A stretch of DNA of 64,000 bases from Faecalibacter sp. LW9 (GTDB lineage Bacteria > Bacteroidota > Bacteroidia > Flavobacteriales > Weeksellaceae), in the NCBI RefSeq assembly GCF_034661295.1, contig NZ_CP141062.1, positions 248,001 to 312,000 of the forward strand, given 5' to 3'. Shown one piece after another: positions 8,818-18,064 of this stretch (the first letter of the stretch is position 1; each line of letters starts with the position of its first letter). The notes beneath the pieces are model-generated. The model saw only the letters and a list, made by a program, of their open reading frames with translations. It had not been told where the DNA came from and did no database searches. The translations under genes and the position numbers were made by a program.

Positions 8818-10035
8818 TTAAGATACACGCTCAATTAACGCCATGTAAAAACCATCATAACCCGATTCAGAAGGATAATATGTTTTATCGTTAATTAATT
8901 TGTAGTTTAGGTTATTCGCTAAGAATTTCTCTACTTGTTCTTGATTTTCCGATGGTAAAATCGAACATGTTGCATAGACCATTAATCCACCCACTTTGAT
9001 AATCTTCGAATAATCATTGATAATCATCGCTTGCGTTTCACGGATACGATCTAAGAATTCAGGATCCAATTTCCATTTGGCATCCGGATTACGACGTAAA
9101 ACACCAAAACCAGAACATGGCGCATCAATCAATAAACGATCTGCAGAGTTCGCCATTTTCTTGATTGTTTTAGACTCAATTAAACGAGTCTGAATGTTTT
9201 GAACATCATTACGAGAAGCACGACGTTTTAATTCTTTTAACTTCCATTCGTGAATATCCATGGCAATGATTTGTCCTTTATTATTCATTAATGATGCTAA
9301 ATGTAATGTTTTACCTCCTGCTCCTGCACATGCATCAACCACACGCATTCCAGGTTCAACACGCAAATAAGGCGCAATCATTTGAGAACCGGCATCCTGT
9401 ACTTCGAAAAATCCATTTTGGAATTCATCGGTTCTGAAGATATTTGTTTTCTCTTCAAGCTCTAATGCATCTTGATATTTTGATAAAACTTTCGTCTTAA
9501 TCTGACGTTGTTTTAATAATTTCTGTAATGTTTTACGATCAGTTTTTAAAGTATTGACACGTAATACCGTTGGAGCTGGAATATTCATCGCTTGCGCTTC
9601 CTCAATCCAACGATCACCTAATTCGGCTTGACCAACTTCAAACATCCAATCAGGATAAGACTCCGCTACCGCTTGATTTTTAGCAGATTTGTGATGTCTT
9701 TTTAAAATTTCTTTATGATTGATACGTGAAAATTCTTCCCAAGATGGTAATTTTTCTTCAGGATCTAATGCAAACCACGTCCCTACAAACTCCCATAATG
9801 TATCTGGAGCCAAAGGACGAGCCATTGCCCCTTCTACTAATCTTTTCCAACGTACTAAATCATAAACCGTTTCTGCAATAAATGCTCGATCTCGAGCTCC
9901 CCATTGCTTATTTGACTTAAGGGTACGTTCAACTTCTTTATCAGCATATTTTCCTTCGAAGAAAATATTATTCAATGTATCGGTAATCCCGACAAACAAA
10001 TTTTTATACGGTAAAATCTTCATAATTCGGTGCAA
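8818..10035 (-). CDS. RsmB/NOP2/Sun-type RNA m5C methyltransferase
   Basis: 405 aa. SAM-dependent 5-methylcytosine methyltransferase, probably acting on 16S rRNA (RsmB-like). The N-terminal NusB-like helical region covers about residues 1-140. The SAM-binding motif VVDACAGAGGKTLHLASL is near 235. The two family cysteines lie in LLIDAPCSGFGVLRRNPD and YATCSILPSENQEQV (nucleophile and release Cys). Translation could begin at the first ATG or at the second (10023, MKILPYKN). The thioesterase gene lies 11 bp upstream, so the two are likely an operon. Confidence 0.9.
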   Translation of the reverse strand: MHRIMKILPYKNLFVGITDTLNNIFFEGKYADKEVERTLKSNKQWGARDRAFIAETVYDLVRWKRLVEGAMARPLAPDTLWEFVGTWFALDPEEKLPSWEEFSRINHKEILKRHHKSAKNQAVAESYPDWMFEVGQAELGDRWIEEAQAMNIPAPTVLRVNTLKTDRKTLQKLLKQRQIKTKVLSKYQDALELEEKTNIFRTDEFQNGFFEVQDAGSQMIAPYLRVEPGMRVVDACAGAGGKTLHLASLMNNKGQIIAMDIHEWKLKELKRRASRNDVQNIQTRLIESKTIKKMANSADRLLIDAPCSGFGVLRRNPDAKWKLDPEFLDRIRETQAMIINDYSKIIKVGGLMVYATCSILPSENQEQVEKFLANNLNYKLINDKTYYPSESGYDGFYMALIERVS

Positions 10036-10046
10036 ATTTACAAAGA

Positions 10047-10490
10047 CTAAATTGTTTTGTTTGTATCAAAATCGTTTTTAAGGATATTTTTCACAATTTC
10101 TGGGACTTCAACCACCTTATTTGTAGCATAATCGAACGTGACCATTCCGGTTTTTACTTTCGCTATTAGCTTTTCACCACATGTAATTTGATAAAATAGA
10201 TCAAAACTAACTCGTGTAAAATCGCCAACGGATATCGAAAATTCTAAAGCATCATGATAGAATGCTTGATTTTTATATTCCACAGCCACATCCGCCATAA
10301 TCATTCCCGCACCTCCTATGTTCATTTCGTTCCAACCAAAATGATTTAAAAATTGTACTCTTGCTTCATGAACTAAAGAAAGGACACGATCATTCGCTAA
10401 ATGATTGCCATAATTCAGATCAGTAATACGAACAGGAATTGTGGTTTTAAAAATAAAATCTTGAGGGATATTAATTTTGATTCGAGCCAT
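10047..10490 (-). CDS. 4HBT-family (hotdog) thioesterase
   Basis: 147 aa from the ATG at 10490 (an in-frame ATG at 10514 would add 8 residues but lies inside the promoter box). Hotdog-fold acyl-CoA thioesterase: RITDLNYGNHLANDRVLSLVHEAR contains the D-x-N-x-H-hxxN pattern of the 4-hydroxybenzoyl-CoA thioesterase family, followed by the strand GMIMADVAVEYKNQA. It likely hydrolyses acyl-CoA thioesters in the cytoplasm; chain specificity is unknown. Upstream of, and probably co-transcribed with, the methyltransferase gene. Confidence 0.8.
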   Translation of the reverse strand: MARIKINIPQDFIFKTTIPVRITDLNYGNHLANDRVLSLVHEARVQFLNHFGWNEMNIGGAGMIMADVAVEYKNQAFYHDALEFSISVGDFTRVSFDLFYQITCGEKLIAKVKTGMVTFDYATNKVVEVPEIVKNILKNDFDTNKTI

Positions 10491-10511
10491 TGTAGTATTT
10501 AATTTAAGACT

Positions 10512-10519
10512 CAAATATA
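10512..10519 (-). promoter_or_regulatory. -7 box of the thioesterase operon
   Basis: TATATTTG on the minus strand matches TAnnTTTG exactly and sits 22 nt before the inferred ATG at 10490. Confidence 0.5.
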
Positions 10520-10533
10520 ATATAAAATAGAAA

Positions 10534-10559
10534 GGGTTTTAGTTTTTCAACTAAAACCC
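10534..10559. repeat. Inverted repeat upstream of the thioesterase promoter; rest of the gap empty
   Basis: Perfect 11-bp inverted repeat GGGTTTTAGTT/AACTAAAACCC with a 4-nt centre, 15 bp upstream of the -7 box. It could be an operator or an orphan terminator; no gene ends here. The remaining ~270 bp up to tex (10827) is very AT-rich and shows no gene or RNA that I can recognise. Confidence 0.55.
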
Positions 10560-10826
10560 AATTGATTTTTAACTTACTTTCGCAAGCATAATTTAACATT
10601 AAAAAAAATCAATCTTACTCTCTACTACCTATTGCTAATTTAGAAAGTAAAAATTAATTTTCCAAACATTCATATAAAGATTTTTACTTTTTATTGAAAA
10701 ATTAATTGATTTTAAATCAAATTGATACAAATAAAATAATTAATAAATATTACTTACCCTTTATTGCGCCCTATTTCAGAGGGTATCACAAAAAAATTGT
10801 AATTTGCATCATTATTTTGACCCATT

Positions 10827-12959
10827 ATGGAATTGACAACATTCATTCAAAAATCATTGCCAAATCTTTCGGAAAAATCGATTTTAAATACCATTAAATG
10901 TTTAAACGATGATTTCACTATACCATTTATTGCGAGATATCGTAAAGAAATGACAGGAAACTTAGATGAAGTTGAAATTTCTGCAATTAAAAAACTTAAA
11001 AATGTTTACGATGAAATCGTTAGTCGAAAATCATTTATCATCCAAACATTAAAAGAAACTCATGTTTTAACACCCGATTTAGAAGCTAAAATTTTAAAAT
11101 CATTTGATCTTAATCAACTCGAAGATATCTATTTGCCTTTTAAGAAAAAGAAAAAAACAAAGGCGACCATCGCCAAAGAAAAAGGCTTAGAACCATTGGC
11201 AAAAATCATCATGAAACAAAACATGATTAATGATTTAGACCAATTGATTGCCAATTATCTCAATGATGAAGTCACGACCAATGCAGAAGCGTTAGAAGGT
11301 GTTAATTCTATTATTGCAGAATGGATCAATGAAAATGAATACGTTCGTCAACGCTTACGCGAAATGTATCGTCGCCAAGCTACAATTCATTCGAAGGGTG
11401 TGAAAGCCAAAATGGATGAAGAAAATGCTAAAGTGTATGCCAATTATTTCGATTTTGAGGAACCGTTAAAAAAATGTGCTGCCCATCGTCTTTTGGCTAT
11501 GCTTCGAGGTGAGCGCGAAGGGTACTTAAAGCTTACCATTGCCATCGATAAGAAAGATGCCTATAAATTCTTGGAATATACGTTAGTAAAATCCTTACAA
11601 CCTGAAATTTCCTGGATCATTGAAGAAGCGATTAAAGACAGCTACAAACGTTTGTTAGCACCATCTATCGTTACAGAAGTTTTAAAAGAAGCCAAACAAA
11701 AAGCCGATCTAAATTCGATAGAAGTCTTCTCAAAAAACTTAAATCAATTGTTACTTGCTCCACCTTTGGGACAGAAAAGAATCTTAGCCATTGATCCGGG
11801 GTACAAATCTGGCTGTAAAATTGTTTGTTTAGATGAACAAGGCGATTTATTGCACAATGAAAACATCTATCCACACGCTCCACAAAACGACAAAGCAGGT
11901 GCGATAAAAAAATTAAAATCGTTAGTTAATGCTTATCAAATTGAAGCCATATCGATTGGAAATGGAACTGCCTCACGCGAGACCGAAAACTTGGTCCAAA
12001 ACATTGCATTTGATCGTCCCCTAAAAGTTTTTATTGTGAATGAAGCCGGTGCTTCTGTTTATTCCGCTTCTAAAATTGCACGAGAAGAATTTCCAGACAA
12101 AGATGTTACTGTGCGTGGAGCTATTTCTATAGGTCGACGTTTACAAGATCCTTTAGCTGAATTGGTTAAAATTGATCCTAAATCCATTGGAGTTGGTCAA
12201 TACCAACATGATGTCGATCAAACCTTATTAAAAAATGAATTGGATGAGGTGGTATCTATCTGTGTGAATAAAGTGGGTGTTCATTTGAATACAGCCAGCA
12301 AACATTTATTGAATTATGTTTCAGGAATTGGAGAAAAATTAGCCGAAAACATTGTTCAATATCGTTCTGAAAATGGTCCTTTTTCCAGTCGTGAAGAGCT
12401 TAAAAAAGTACCTCGATTGGGTGAAAAAGCATACCAACAAGCTTCAGCCTTTCTACGCATTCCAAATGGAAAAAATCCGTTGGATAATTCAGCGGTTCAC
12501 CCCGAATCCTATGGAATTGTAAAGCAAATGGCGAAGGACCTTCAAGTGGATGTAAAGGACTTAATCCAAAATTCTGAATTAATTCAGCAAATTGACATAG
12601 AAAAATATATAACTCCAACCATCGGTTTACTGACATTACACGATATTATAAAAGAATTAGAAAAACCTGGTTTAGATCCACGAGCATCAGCTACAGTATT
12701 TAGTTTTGATTCGCGCTTAAAGAAATTTGAAGATTTAAAATTGGGTATGAAGGTCCCTGGAATTGTTAATAACATCACCAATTTTGGTTGTTTTGTAGAT
12801 ATTGGCTTAAAAGAAAATGGACTTGTTCATATTTCTAAAATTTGTCAAGAATTTATTTCTGATGTTTCGACGAAAGTTCATTTGCAACAGCAAGTACAAG
12901 TGACAGTAATTGGAATTGATGAGGAAAAACGAAAAATACAACTTTCAATGATTGACTAA
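10827..12959 (+). CDS. tex: Tex-family transcription accessory/RNA-binding protein
   Basis: 710 aa. Tex is a conserved nucleic-acid-binding protein related to eukaryotic Spt6. The order is as in the family: N-terminal helical region with FIARYRKEMTGNLDE (about residues 30-50); a YqgF/RNase H-like domain beginning ILAIDPGYKSGCKIV (about 320); helix-hairpin-helix segments (GIGEKLAENIVQYR, LKKVPRLGEKAYQQ, about 500-550); and a C-terminal S1 domain (GMKVPGIVNNITNFGCFVDIG, about 635-705). Probable role in transcription/RNA metabolism. Length is slightly below the usual 750-780 aa. Stands alone. Confidence 0.93.
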   Translation: MELTTFIQKSLPNLSEKSILNTIKCLNDDFTIPFIARYRKEMTGNLDEVEISAIKKLKNVYDEIVSRKSFIIQTLKETHVLTPDLEAKILKSFDLNQLEDIYLPFKKKKKTKATIAKEKGLEPLAKIIMKQNMINDLDQLIANYLNDEVTTNAEALEGVNSIIAEWINENEYVRQRLREMYRRQATIHSKGVKAKMDEENAKVYANYFDFEEPLKKCAAHRLLAMLRGEREGYLKLTIAIDKKDAYKFLEYTLVKSLQPEISWIIEEAIKDSYKRLLAPSIVTEVLKEAKQKADLNSIEVFSKNLNQLLLAPPLGQKRILAIDPGYKSGCKIVCLDEQGDLLHNENIYPHAPQNDKAGAIKKLKSLVNAYQIEAISIGNGTASRETENLVQNIAFDRPLKVFIVNEAGASVYSASKIAREEFPDKDVTVRGAISIGRRLQDPLAELVKIDPKSIGVGQYQHDVDQTLLKNELDEVVSICVNKVGVHLNTASKHLLNYVSGIGEKLAENIVQYRSENGPFSSREELKKVPRLGEKAYQQASAFLRIPNGKNPLDNSAVHPESYGIVKQMAKDLQVDVKDLIQNSELIQQIDIEKYITPTIGLLTLHDIIKELEKPGLDPRASATVFSFDSRLKKFEDLKLGMKVPGIVNNITNFGCFVDIGLKENGLVHISKICQEFISDVSTKVHLQQQVQVTVIGIDEEKRKIQLSMID

Positions 12960-12961
12960 AT

Positions 12962-13362
12962 ATGAGGTATTGTAGACCATTATCCATTGTTCTTTTATCA
13001 TATTCTTTTGTAAGTTGGGGACAACAGCCCACCTAAAAAAAATTTGAACCCTTTATTCAGAAAGAAAAATTCGAAACAACTAAAACACTATCTGTTGAGA
13101 GTCTAAACTCTTATGTAGAAAAGAAAATAAATCACTTAGCAAATGTTTTAGAGCTGAGTAATACCAGTAATCATCCTGATAATCATTATTATTAGTTGGC
13201 CATAAAAAAACAACTGATGAATTCAAGCTTTATGAATTGGGTTTAAGGGTACAAGATAAAACCATAATCGATCATTATTTCGAAGAATTTATGGGTATTA
13301 TTCATTTAGAAAGTTCTAAAGGAATTCTGTATGATTTTGTGTTTGGAATTAAAATACCATAA
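12962..13362 (+). pseudogene. Decayed small secreted-protein gene
   Basis: An ATG at 12962, 2 bp past the tex stop, opens a frame with a hydrophobic leader (LSIVLLSYSFVSWGQQ). It is interrupted by TAA at 13034 (codon 25) and TAG at 13193. Beyond the second stop, the other frame continues smoothly (HKKTTDEFKLYELGLR to the stop at 13360-13362). One missing T near 13193 would join the frames, and a C-to-T change would explain the first stop. Restored, it would be about 133 aa with a signal peptide. I do not recognise the family. Confidence 0.55.
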
Positions 13363-13364
13363 AA

Positions 13365-13390
13365 AAACCACTTCAAAAATGAAGTGGTTT
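13365..13390. terminator. Bidirectional terminator
   Basis: 10-bp perfect stem AAACCACTTC/GAAGTGGTTT with a 6-nt loop and T runs on both sides, between the decayed gene and lspA. Confidence 0.85.
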
Positions 13391-13398
13391 TTTTTATT

Positions 13399-14043
13399 TT
13401 AAAACTTAATTTTCTGACCTGAGTCTGTAATAAAAGCTTTGTTTCTAAAAATAAATAAGGCAAAACCTCCGATTGAAATTGCAGTATCAGCAATATTGAA
13501 TACGGGTTGAAAGAATTTGTAGTGTTGACCTCCAACAAATGGAATCCATGTAGGCCAATCAAACTCCACTAATGGAAAATATAACATATCCACAACACAA
13601 CCAGTTAACCATCCGGAATAACCCGAGAAATCAGCTGCTGCGACGCCTGGATACCCTACCCAACCGCCAAACATTGTATCCCACGTTGTTCCTTTATCAA
13701 AAAGAACCCCATAAAAGATACAGTCGATAACATTTCCTATTGCTCCTGCAAGAACTAAACCTACGGGAATGATAAAGTAGTTATTCGAAATACGTTTCGA
13801 CCATTCGTAGATATAATAAATAATACCTCCAATAAGTATAATTCGTAGTACAGTTAAAATAATTTTTCCTGTTACCCCACCAAACTCCATTCCGTATGCC
13901 ATTCCAGGATTTTCTACAAAGGCGATTTTGAACCAGCTAAACACTTCGACATCCTCGCCTAAGAAGAAATTAGTTTTGACATATATTTTTGATACTTGGT
14001 CTATGAATAGAACCAATAAAGTAATCCAAAATATTTTTTTCAA
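13399..14043 (-). CDS. lspA: Signal peptidase II (lipoprotein)
   Basis: 214 aa. Membrane aspartic protease that cleaves prolipoprotein signal peptides after Lgt has lipidated the Cys. Four membrane segments. The conserved motifs are FVENPGMAYG (about residues 42-51), AGAIGNVIDCIFYG with the first catalytic Asp, and FNIADTAISIG with the second. About 45 residues between the two catalytic motifs, rich in G, W and Y, form an insertion relative to E. coli LspA (164 aa), as is common in Bacteroidota. Last gene of the ileS-dksA-lspA operon, 11 bp after dksA. Confidence 0.95.
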   Translation of the reverse strand: MKKIFWITLLVLFIDQVSKIYVKTNFFLGEDVEVFSWFKIAFVENPGMAYGMEFGGVTGKIILTVLRIILIGGIIYYIYEWSKRISNNYFIIPVGLVLAGAIGNVIDCIFYGVLFDKGTTWDTMFGGWVGYPGVAAADFSGYSGWLTGCVVDMLYFPLVEFDWPTWIPFVGGQHYKFFQPVFNIADTAISIGGFALFIFRNKAFITDSGQKIKF

Positions 14044-14054
14044 AAAATTATATT

Positions 14055-14438
14055 TTAACGTTGTAAATTCTTCGCCTCGATACTTAAAGTAGCGTGAGGA
14101 ACTAATTTTAATCGCTCGGGATTAATTAATTTTCCTGTCACACGACAAATACCATACGTTTTATTTTCGATGCGAATTAATGCATTTTTTAAATCTCTGA
14201 TGAATTTCTCTTGGCGCGATGCTAATTGTGCATTTTGCTCTTTACTCATCGTTTCAGAACCTTCTTCAAAGGCTTTGAATGTTGGAGACGTGTCGTCAGT
14301 TCCATTGGAACTGTCATTCATGTAAGCCTCTTTCAAAAGTTCATAATCACGAATCGCTTGATCCAACTTCTCTTGAATTAAAACTCTAAATTCCTCTAAT
14401 TCCTTATCAGAATATCTTACTCTTTCGTCTGTATTCAT
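14055..14438 (-). CDS. DksA/TraR-like protein lacking the zinc-finger cysteines
   Basis: 127 aa. N-terminal coiled coil, followed by the family end YGICRVTGKLINPERL...PHATLSIEAK. The region matches the C4 zinc-finger part of DksA/TraR, but only one Cys (in YGICRVTG) remains, so zinc binding is unlikely. Related proteins act on RNA polymerase through the secondary channel. Whether this one responds to ppGpp cannot be told; the coiled-coil tip would need comparison. It lies between ileS and lspA (5 bp and 11 bp gaps), an arrangement usual in flavobacteria. Confidence 0.85.
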   Translation of the reverse strand: MNTDERVRYSDKELEEFRVLIQEKLDQAIRDYELLKEAYMNDSSNGTDDTSPTFKAFEEGSETMSKEQNAQLASRQEKFIRDLKNALIRIENKTYGICRVTGKLINPERLKLVPHATLSIEAKNLQR

Positions 14439-14443
14439 AAGCG

Positions 14444-17400
14444 TTACATTTTTTGTATCGCAATCACTGTTTCGATTCCATTGATTTCTACTTCTACTCC
14501 ATTATCAATAGCATCTACTAATTCTAATGCTACAGTTAATGTTTCTGAAGTGATATACTCTTGGTTTCCTTCCACAGCTTTTACGATTGGTTCATCATTT
14601 TTTAGTAATAGTTTGATTTTGTCAGTTACTTCTAATCCAGTCTCTTTACGTAAATTTTGTACACGATTGACTAATTCACGCGCAATCCCTTCATTGATTA
14701 ATTCATCCGTTAACTGTAAATCTAAAGCCACAGTCAAAGTAGCATTAGAAGCTACAGTCCAACCAGGAATATCTTTTGTTGAAATTTCGAAATCTTCTAC
14801 TTCTAAAGTATAAGTTTTATTGTCGATTACCAAATCAATTTTCCCTTCAGCTTCTAATTTAACAATTTCATCATTCGATAATTGTGCTGTAGCAGCAGAG
14901 ATTGCCTTCATTTCTTTACCAAATTTTGGTCCTAAAGTTTTGAAGTTAGGCTTAATTGATTTTACCAATAAATTCGAAGCTTCTTCGTTTGTTAAAAGCT
15001 GAATTTCTTTTACATTAACCTCCTGTTTTAATAACTCTGTAACAGATTCTAACTTTTGTTTCATCGAATCATTTAATACAGGTATAATAACTTTTTGTAA
15101 AGGTTGACGTACTTTATTATCACTTAACTTACGTAAGGATAAAATCATACTTGTAGCCGTTTGCGCTAAGTGTGTTTGTTCCTCTAAATCGGCTTTAATT
15201 AACGATTCATCCACTTTAGGGAATAAGGCTAAATGAACAGATTCTGCAGTATTTTTACCTGTTGCATTGTTTAAGTCTTTGTATAAACGATCCATGAAGA
15301 ATGGTGCGATTGGAGATCCTAAAATTGCTACAGTTTCTAATACAGTATATAATGTTTGATAAGCAGAGATTTTATCTTTTGAGTACTCTCCTTTCCAGAA
15401 ACGTCTTCTTGATAAACGGATGTGCCAGTTCGATAAGTTATCGATTACGAATTCTTGAATTGCACGAGCCGCTTTTGTTGGTTCGTATTCGGCTAAATAG
15501 GTATCAACTTTCTTCGTTAATGTATTTAATTCCGATAAAATCCATTGGTCTAATTCCGCGCGTTCTTCTACTGGGATTTCTTCTTCCGCATACGTAAATC
15601 CATCCACGTTGGCATATAGAGCAAAGAATGAATACGTGTTGTATAAAGTACCGAATAATTTACGACGTACCTCATCTACTCCTGCTAAATCGAATTTTAA
15701 GTTTTCCCATGGTTGAGCATTTGCAATCATATACCAACGTGTCGCATCAGGACCATAAGTTGCTAAAGTTTCGAATGGATCAACTGCGTTACCTAAACGT
15801 TTAGACATTTTTTGTCCGTTTTTATCTAATACTAAACCATTAGAAACAACGTTTTTATAAGCTTTTGAATCAAAAACTAAAGTTCCGATAGCGTGTAATG
15901 TATAGAACCAACCACGAGTTTGGTCAACACCTTCTGCGATGAAATCAGCTGGGTACATTGTACCATTATCGATTAATTCTTTGTTCTCGAATGGATAGTG
16001 AACTTGTGCATAAGGCATTGCTCCTGAATCGAACCATACGTCGATTAAGTCCGACTCACGTTTCATTGGCTTACCTGAAGCAGAAACTAATGTGATTTCA
16101 TCCACTACATTTTTGTGTAAGTCAATTAAATCGTAGTTTTCTTCAGACATATCCCCCACTTTGAAACCATCAAATGGATTCGAAGTCATGAAACCTGCAG
16201 CAATTGCTTTTTCAATTTCAGCGATTAATTCTTCAACAGAACCAACAACCGTTACTTCGTCCCCTTCGTCTGTTCTCCAAATTGGTAATGGAATTCCCCA
16301 ATAACGAGAACGTGATAAGTTCCAATCGTTCGCATTTTCTAACCAGTTTCCGAAACGTCCTTCTCCAGTAGCTTTTGGTTTCCAGTTAATTTCTTTGTTC
16401 AATTCAACCATACGGTCTTTTACCGCAGTAACTTTAATGAACCAAGAATCTAATGGGTAATATAAAATTGGTTTATCAGTTCTCCAACAGTGTGGGTAAC
16501 TGTGTTTGTATTTCTCTACTTTGAACGCTTGATTACGCTCTTTTAATAAAATCGCGATTTCTACGTCTACCGATTTCTCAGGTGCTTGTCCTTCGTCGTA
16601 GTATTCGTTTTTCACATATTTCCCTCCGAAACCTTCACCTAAAGATTCAACGAAACGACCTTGTAAATCCACTAATGGAACTGCATTTCCGTTCGTATCT
16701 AAAACCAACATAGCAGGAACACCAGCATCTTTTGCAACTTTCGCATCATCTGCACCAAAAGTTGGAGCCGTATGAACGATACCCGTACCATCTTCTGTCG
16801 TTACGAAATCACCCGGAATCACTTGGAATGCTTGATCTGCATCTTCAAATGGTAAAGCCCATGGTAATAATTGTTCGTAGCGTGCCCCCACTAAATCAGC
16901 TCCTTTGTATTCTGCTAAAATTCGGTAAGGAATTGTTTTGTTTCCTGCCGCATAAATCGTGAAATCTTCTTCCGTTTCTGCTAAGAAATAAGGTTTACCA
17001 AATTGTTTTCCTACCAATGGTTTTGCTAAAATTACTTTAATTGGCTCGAAAGTATATTGATTGAACGTTTCTACTAAAACATAGTCGATTTTTGGTCCAA
17101 CTGTTAATGCTGTATTTGATGGTAAAGTCCAAGGTGTCGTTGTCCAAGCTAAGAAATAAACATCACCTTCTACATCTTTTAATAAAGCTGAAGATTCTTT
17201 CTTTGCTTTGAATTGTGCGACAATTGTTGTGTCTGTAACATCTTGATAAGTCCCAGGTTGATTCAACTCGTGAGAAGATAAACCTGTCCCTGCTTTTGGA
17301 GAATACGGTTGGATAGTATATCCTTTGTATAATAAATCTTTGTTATAGATTTGTTTTAACAACCACCATACCGATTCCATGTATTTGGGCTTGTATGTGA

Positions 17401-17851
17401 TATATGGATCATTCATATCCACCCAATATCCCATTTTCTCCGTTAAGTCGTTCCACAAATCTGTGTAACGCATAACCGTGTTTTTACAAGCTTCGTTATA
17501 TTCTGTTACCGAAATTTTACTTCCGATATCTTCTTTTGTAATTCCTAATTCTTTCTCAGTACCTAATTCAACTGGTAAACCGTGTGTATCCCAACCTGCT
17601 TTACGGAAAACTTGTTTTCCTTTTAAGGTTTGGTAACGACAAAATATATCTTTGATCGAACGTGCTAATACGTGGTGAATTCCTGGCTTTCCGTTTGCTG
17701 AAGGTGGTCCTTCATAGAAAACGTACGAATCATTCCCTTCACGAGACGTAATACTTTTCTCAAAAACATTATTTTCTTTCCAATCTTGTAAAGTATCCTG
17801 TGCGACTTGTACTAAGTCTAAGTGTTTATATTCTTTGAATTTATTTGCCAT
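14444..17851 (-). CDS. ileS: Isoleucyl-tRNA synthetase
   Basis: 1135 aa, the long (eukaryote-like, type 2) IleRS. Class I signatures: the HIGH-type motif in GPPSANGKPGIHHVLAR (about residues 48-64, read as GIHH) and KMSKR near residue 681. The editing domain lies between them (WTTTPWTLPSNTAL, about 240, and GTGIVHTAPTFGADD). The C terminus has the anticodon-binding and extended domains. Attaches Ile to tRNA-Ile. First gene of the ileS-dksA-lspA operon. The 213 bp upstream to 18065 contains both divergent promoters, but no box I would assign firmly. Confidence 0.97.
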   Translation of the reverse strand: MANKFKEYKHLDLVQVAQDTLQDWKENNVFEKSITSREGNDSYVFYEGPPSANGKPGIHHVLARSIKDIFCRYQTLKGKQVFRKAGWDTHGLPVELGTEKELGITKEDIGSKISVTEYNEACKNTVMRYTDLWNDLTEKMGYWVDMNDPYITYKPKYMESVWWLLKQIYNKDLLYKGYTIQPYSPKAGTGLSSHELNQPGTYQDVTDTTIVAQFKAKKESSALLKDVEGDVYFLAWTTTPWTLPSNTALTVGPKIDYVLVETFNQYTFEPIKVILAKPLVGKQFGKPYFLAETEEDFTIYAAGNKTIPYRILAEYKGADLVGARYEQLLPWALPFEDADQAFQVIPGDFVTTEDGTGIVHTAPTFGADDAKVAKDAGVPAMLVLDTNGNAVPLVDLQGRFVESLGEGFGGKYVKNEYYDEGQAPEKSVDVEIAILLKERNQAFKVEKYKHSYPHCWRTDKPILYYPLDSWFIKVTAVKDRMVELNKEINWKPKATGEGRFGNWLENANDWNLSRSRYWGIPLPIWRTDEGDEVTVVGSVEELIAEIEKAIAAGFMTSNPFDGFKVGDMSEENYDLIDLHKNVVDEITLVSASGKPMKRESDLIDVWFDSGAMPYAQVHYPFENKELIDNGTMYPADFIAEGVDQTRGWFYTLHAIGTLVFDSKAYKNVVSNGLVLDKNGQKMSKRLGNAVDPFETLATYGPDATRWYMIANAQPWENLKFDLAGVDEVRRKLFGTLYNTYSFFALYANVDGFTYAEEEIPVEERAELDQWILSELNTLTKKVDTYLAEYEPTKAARAIQEFVIDNLSNWHIRLSRRRFWKGEYSKDKISAYQTLYTVLETVAILGSPIAPFFMDRLYKDLNNATGKNTAESVHLALFPKVDESLIKADLEEQTHLAQTATSMILSLRKLSDNKVRQPLQKVIIPVLNDSMKQKLESVTELLKQEVNVKEIQLLTNEEASNLLVKSIKPNFKTLGPKFGKEMKAISAATAQLSNDEIVKLEAEGKIDLVIDNKTYTLEVEDFEISTKDIPGWTVASNATLTVALDLQLTDELINEGIARELVNRVQNLRKETGLEVTDKIKLLLKNDEPIVKAVEGNQEYITSETLTVALELVDAIDNGVEVEINGIETVIAIQKM

Positions 17852-18064
17852 GAATTCTGAGTTTATTTCTTTCTAAATCAAGGTTTGCGAATATAAGTAA
17901 AAATGCTAAAATATTGTAATATTTAGCCCACTTATAAAGATTTCCTTAACATATTTTGAATTTAAAGAATAAATCGTTGAAAATGGAGAAAATCTTTAAT
18001 GAATTGTAAAATAATTTACCAATTTTGTAGAGACCAATTAGTAACGACTTTATAGTGAACGCTC

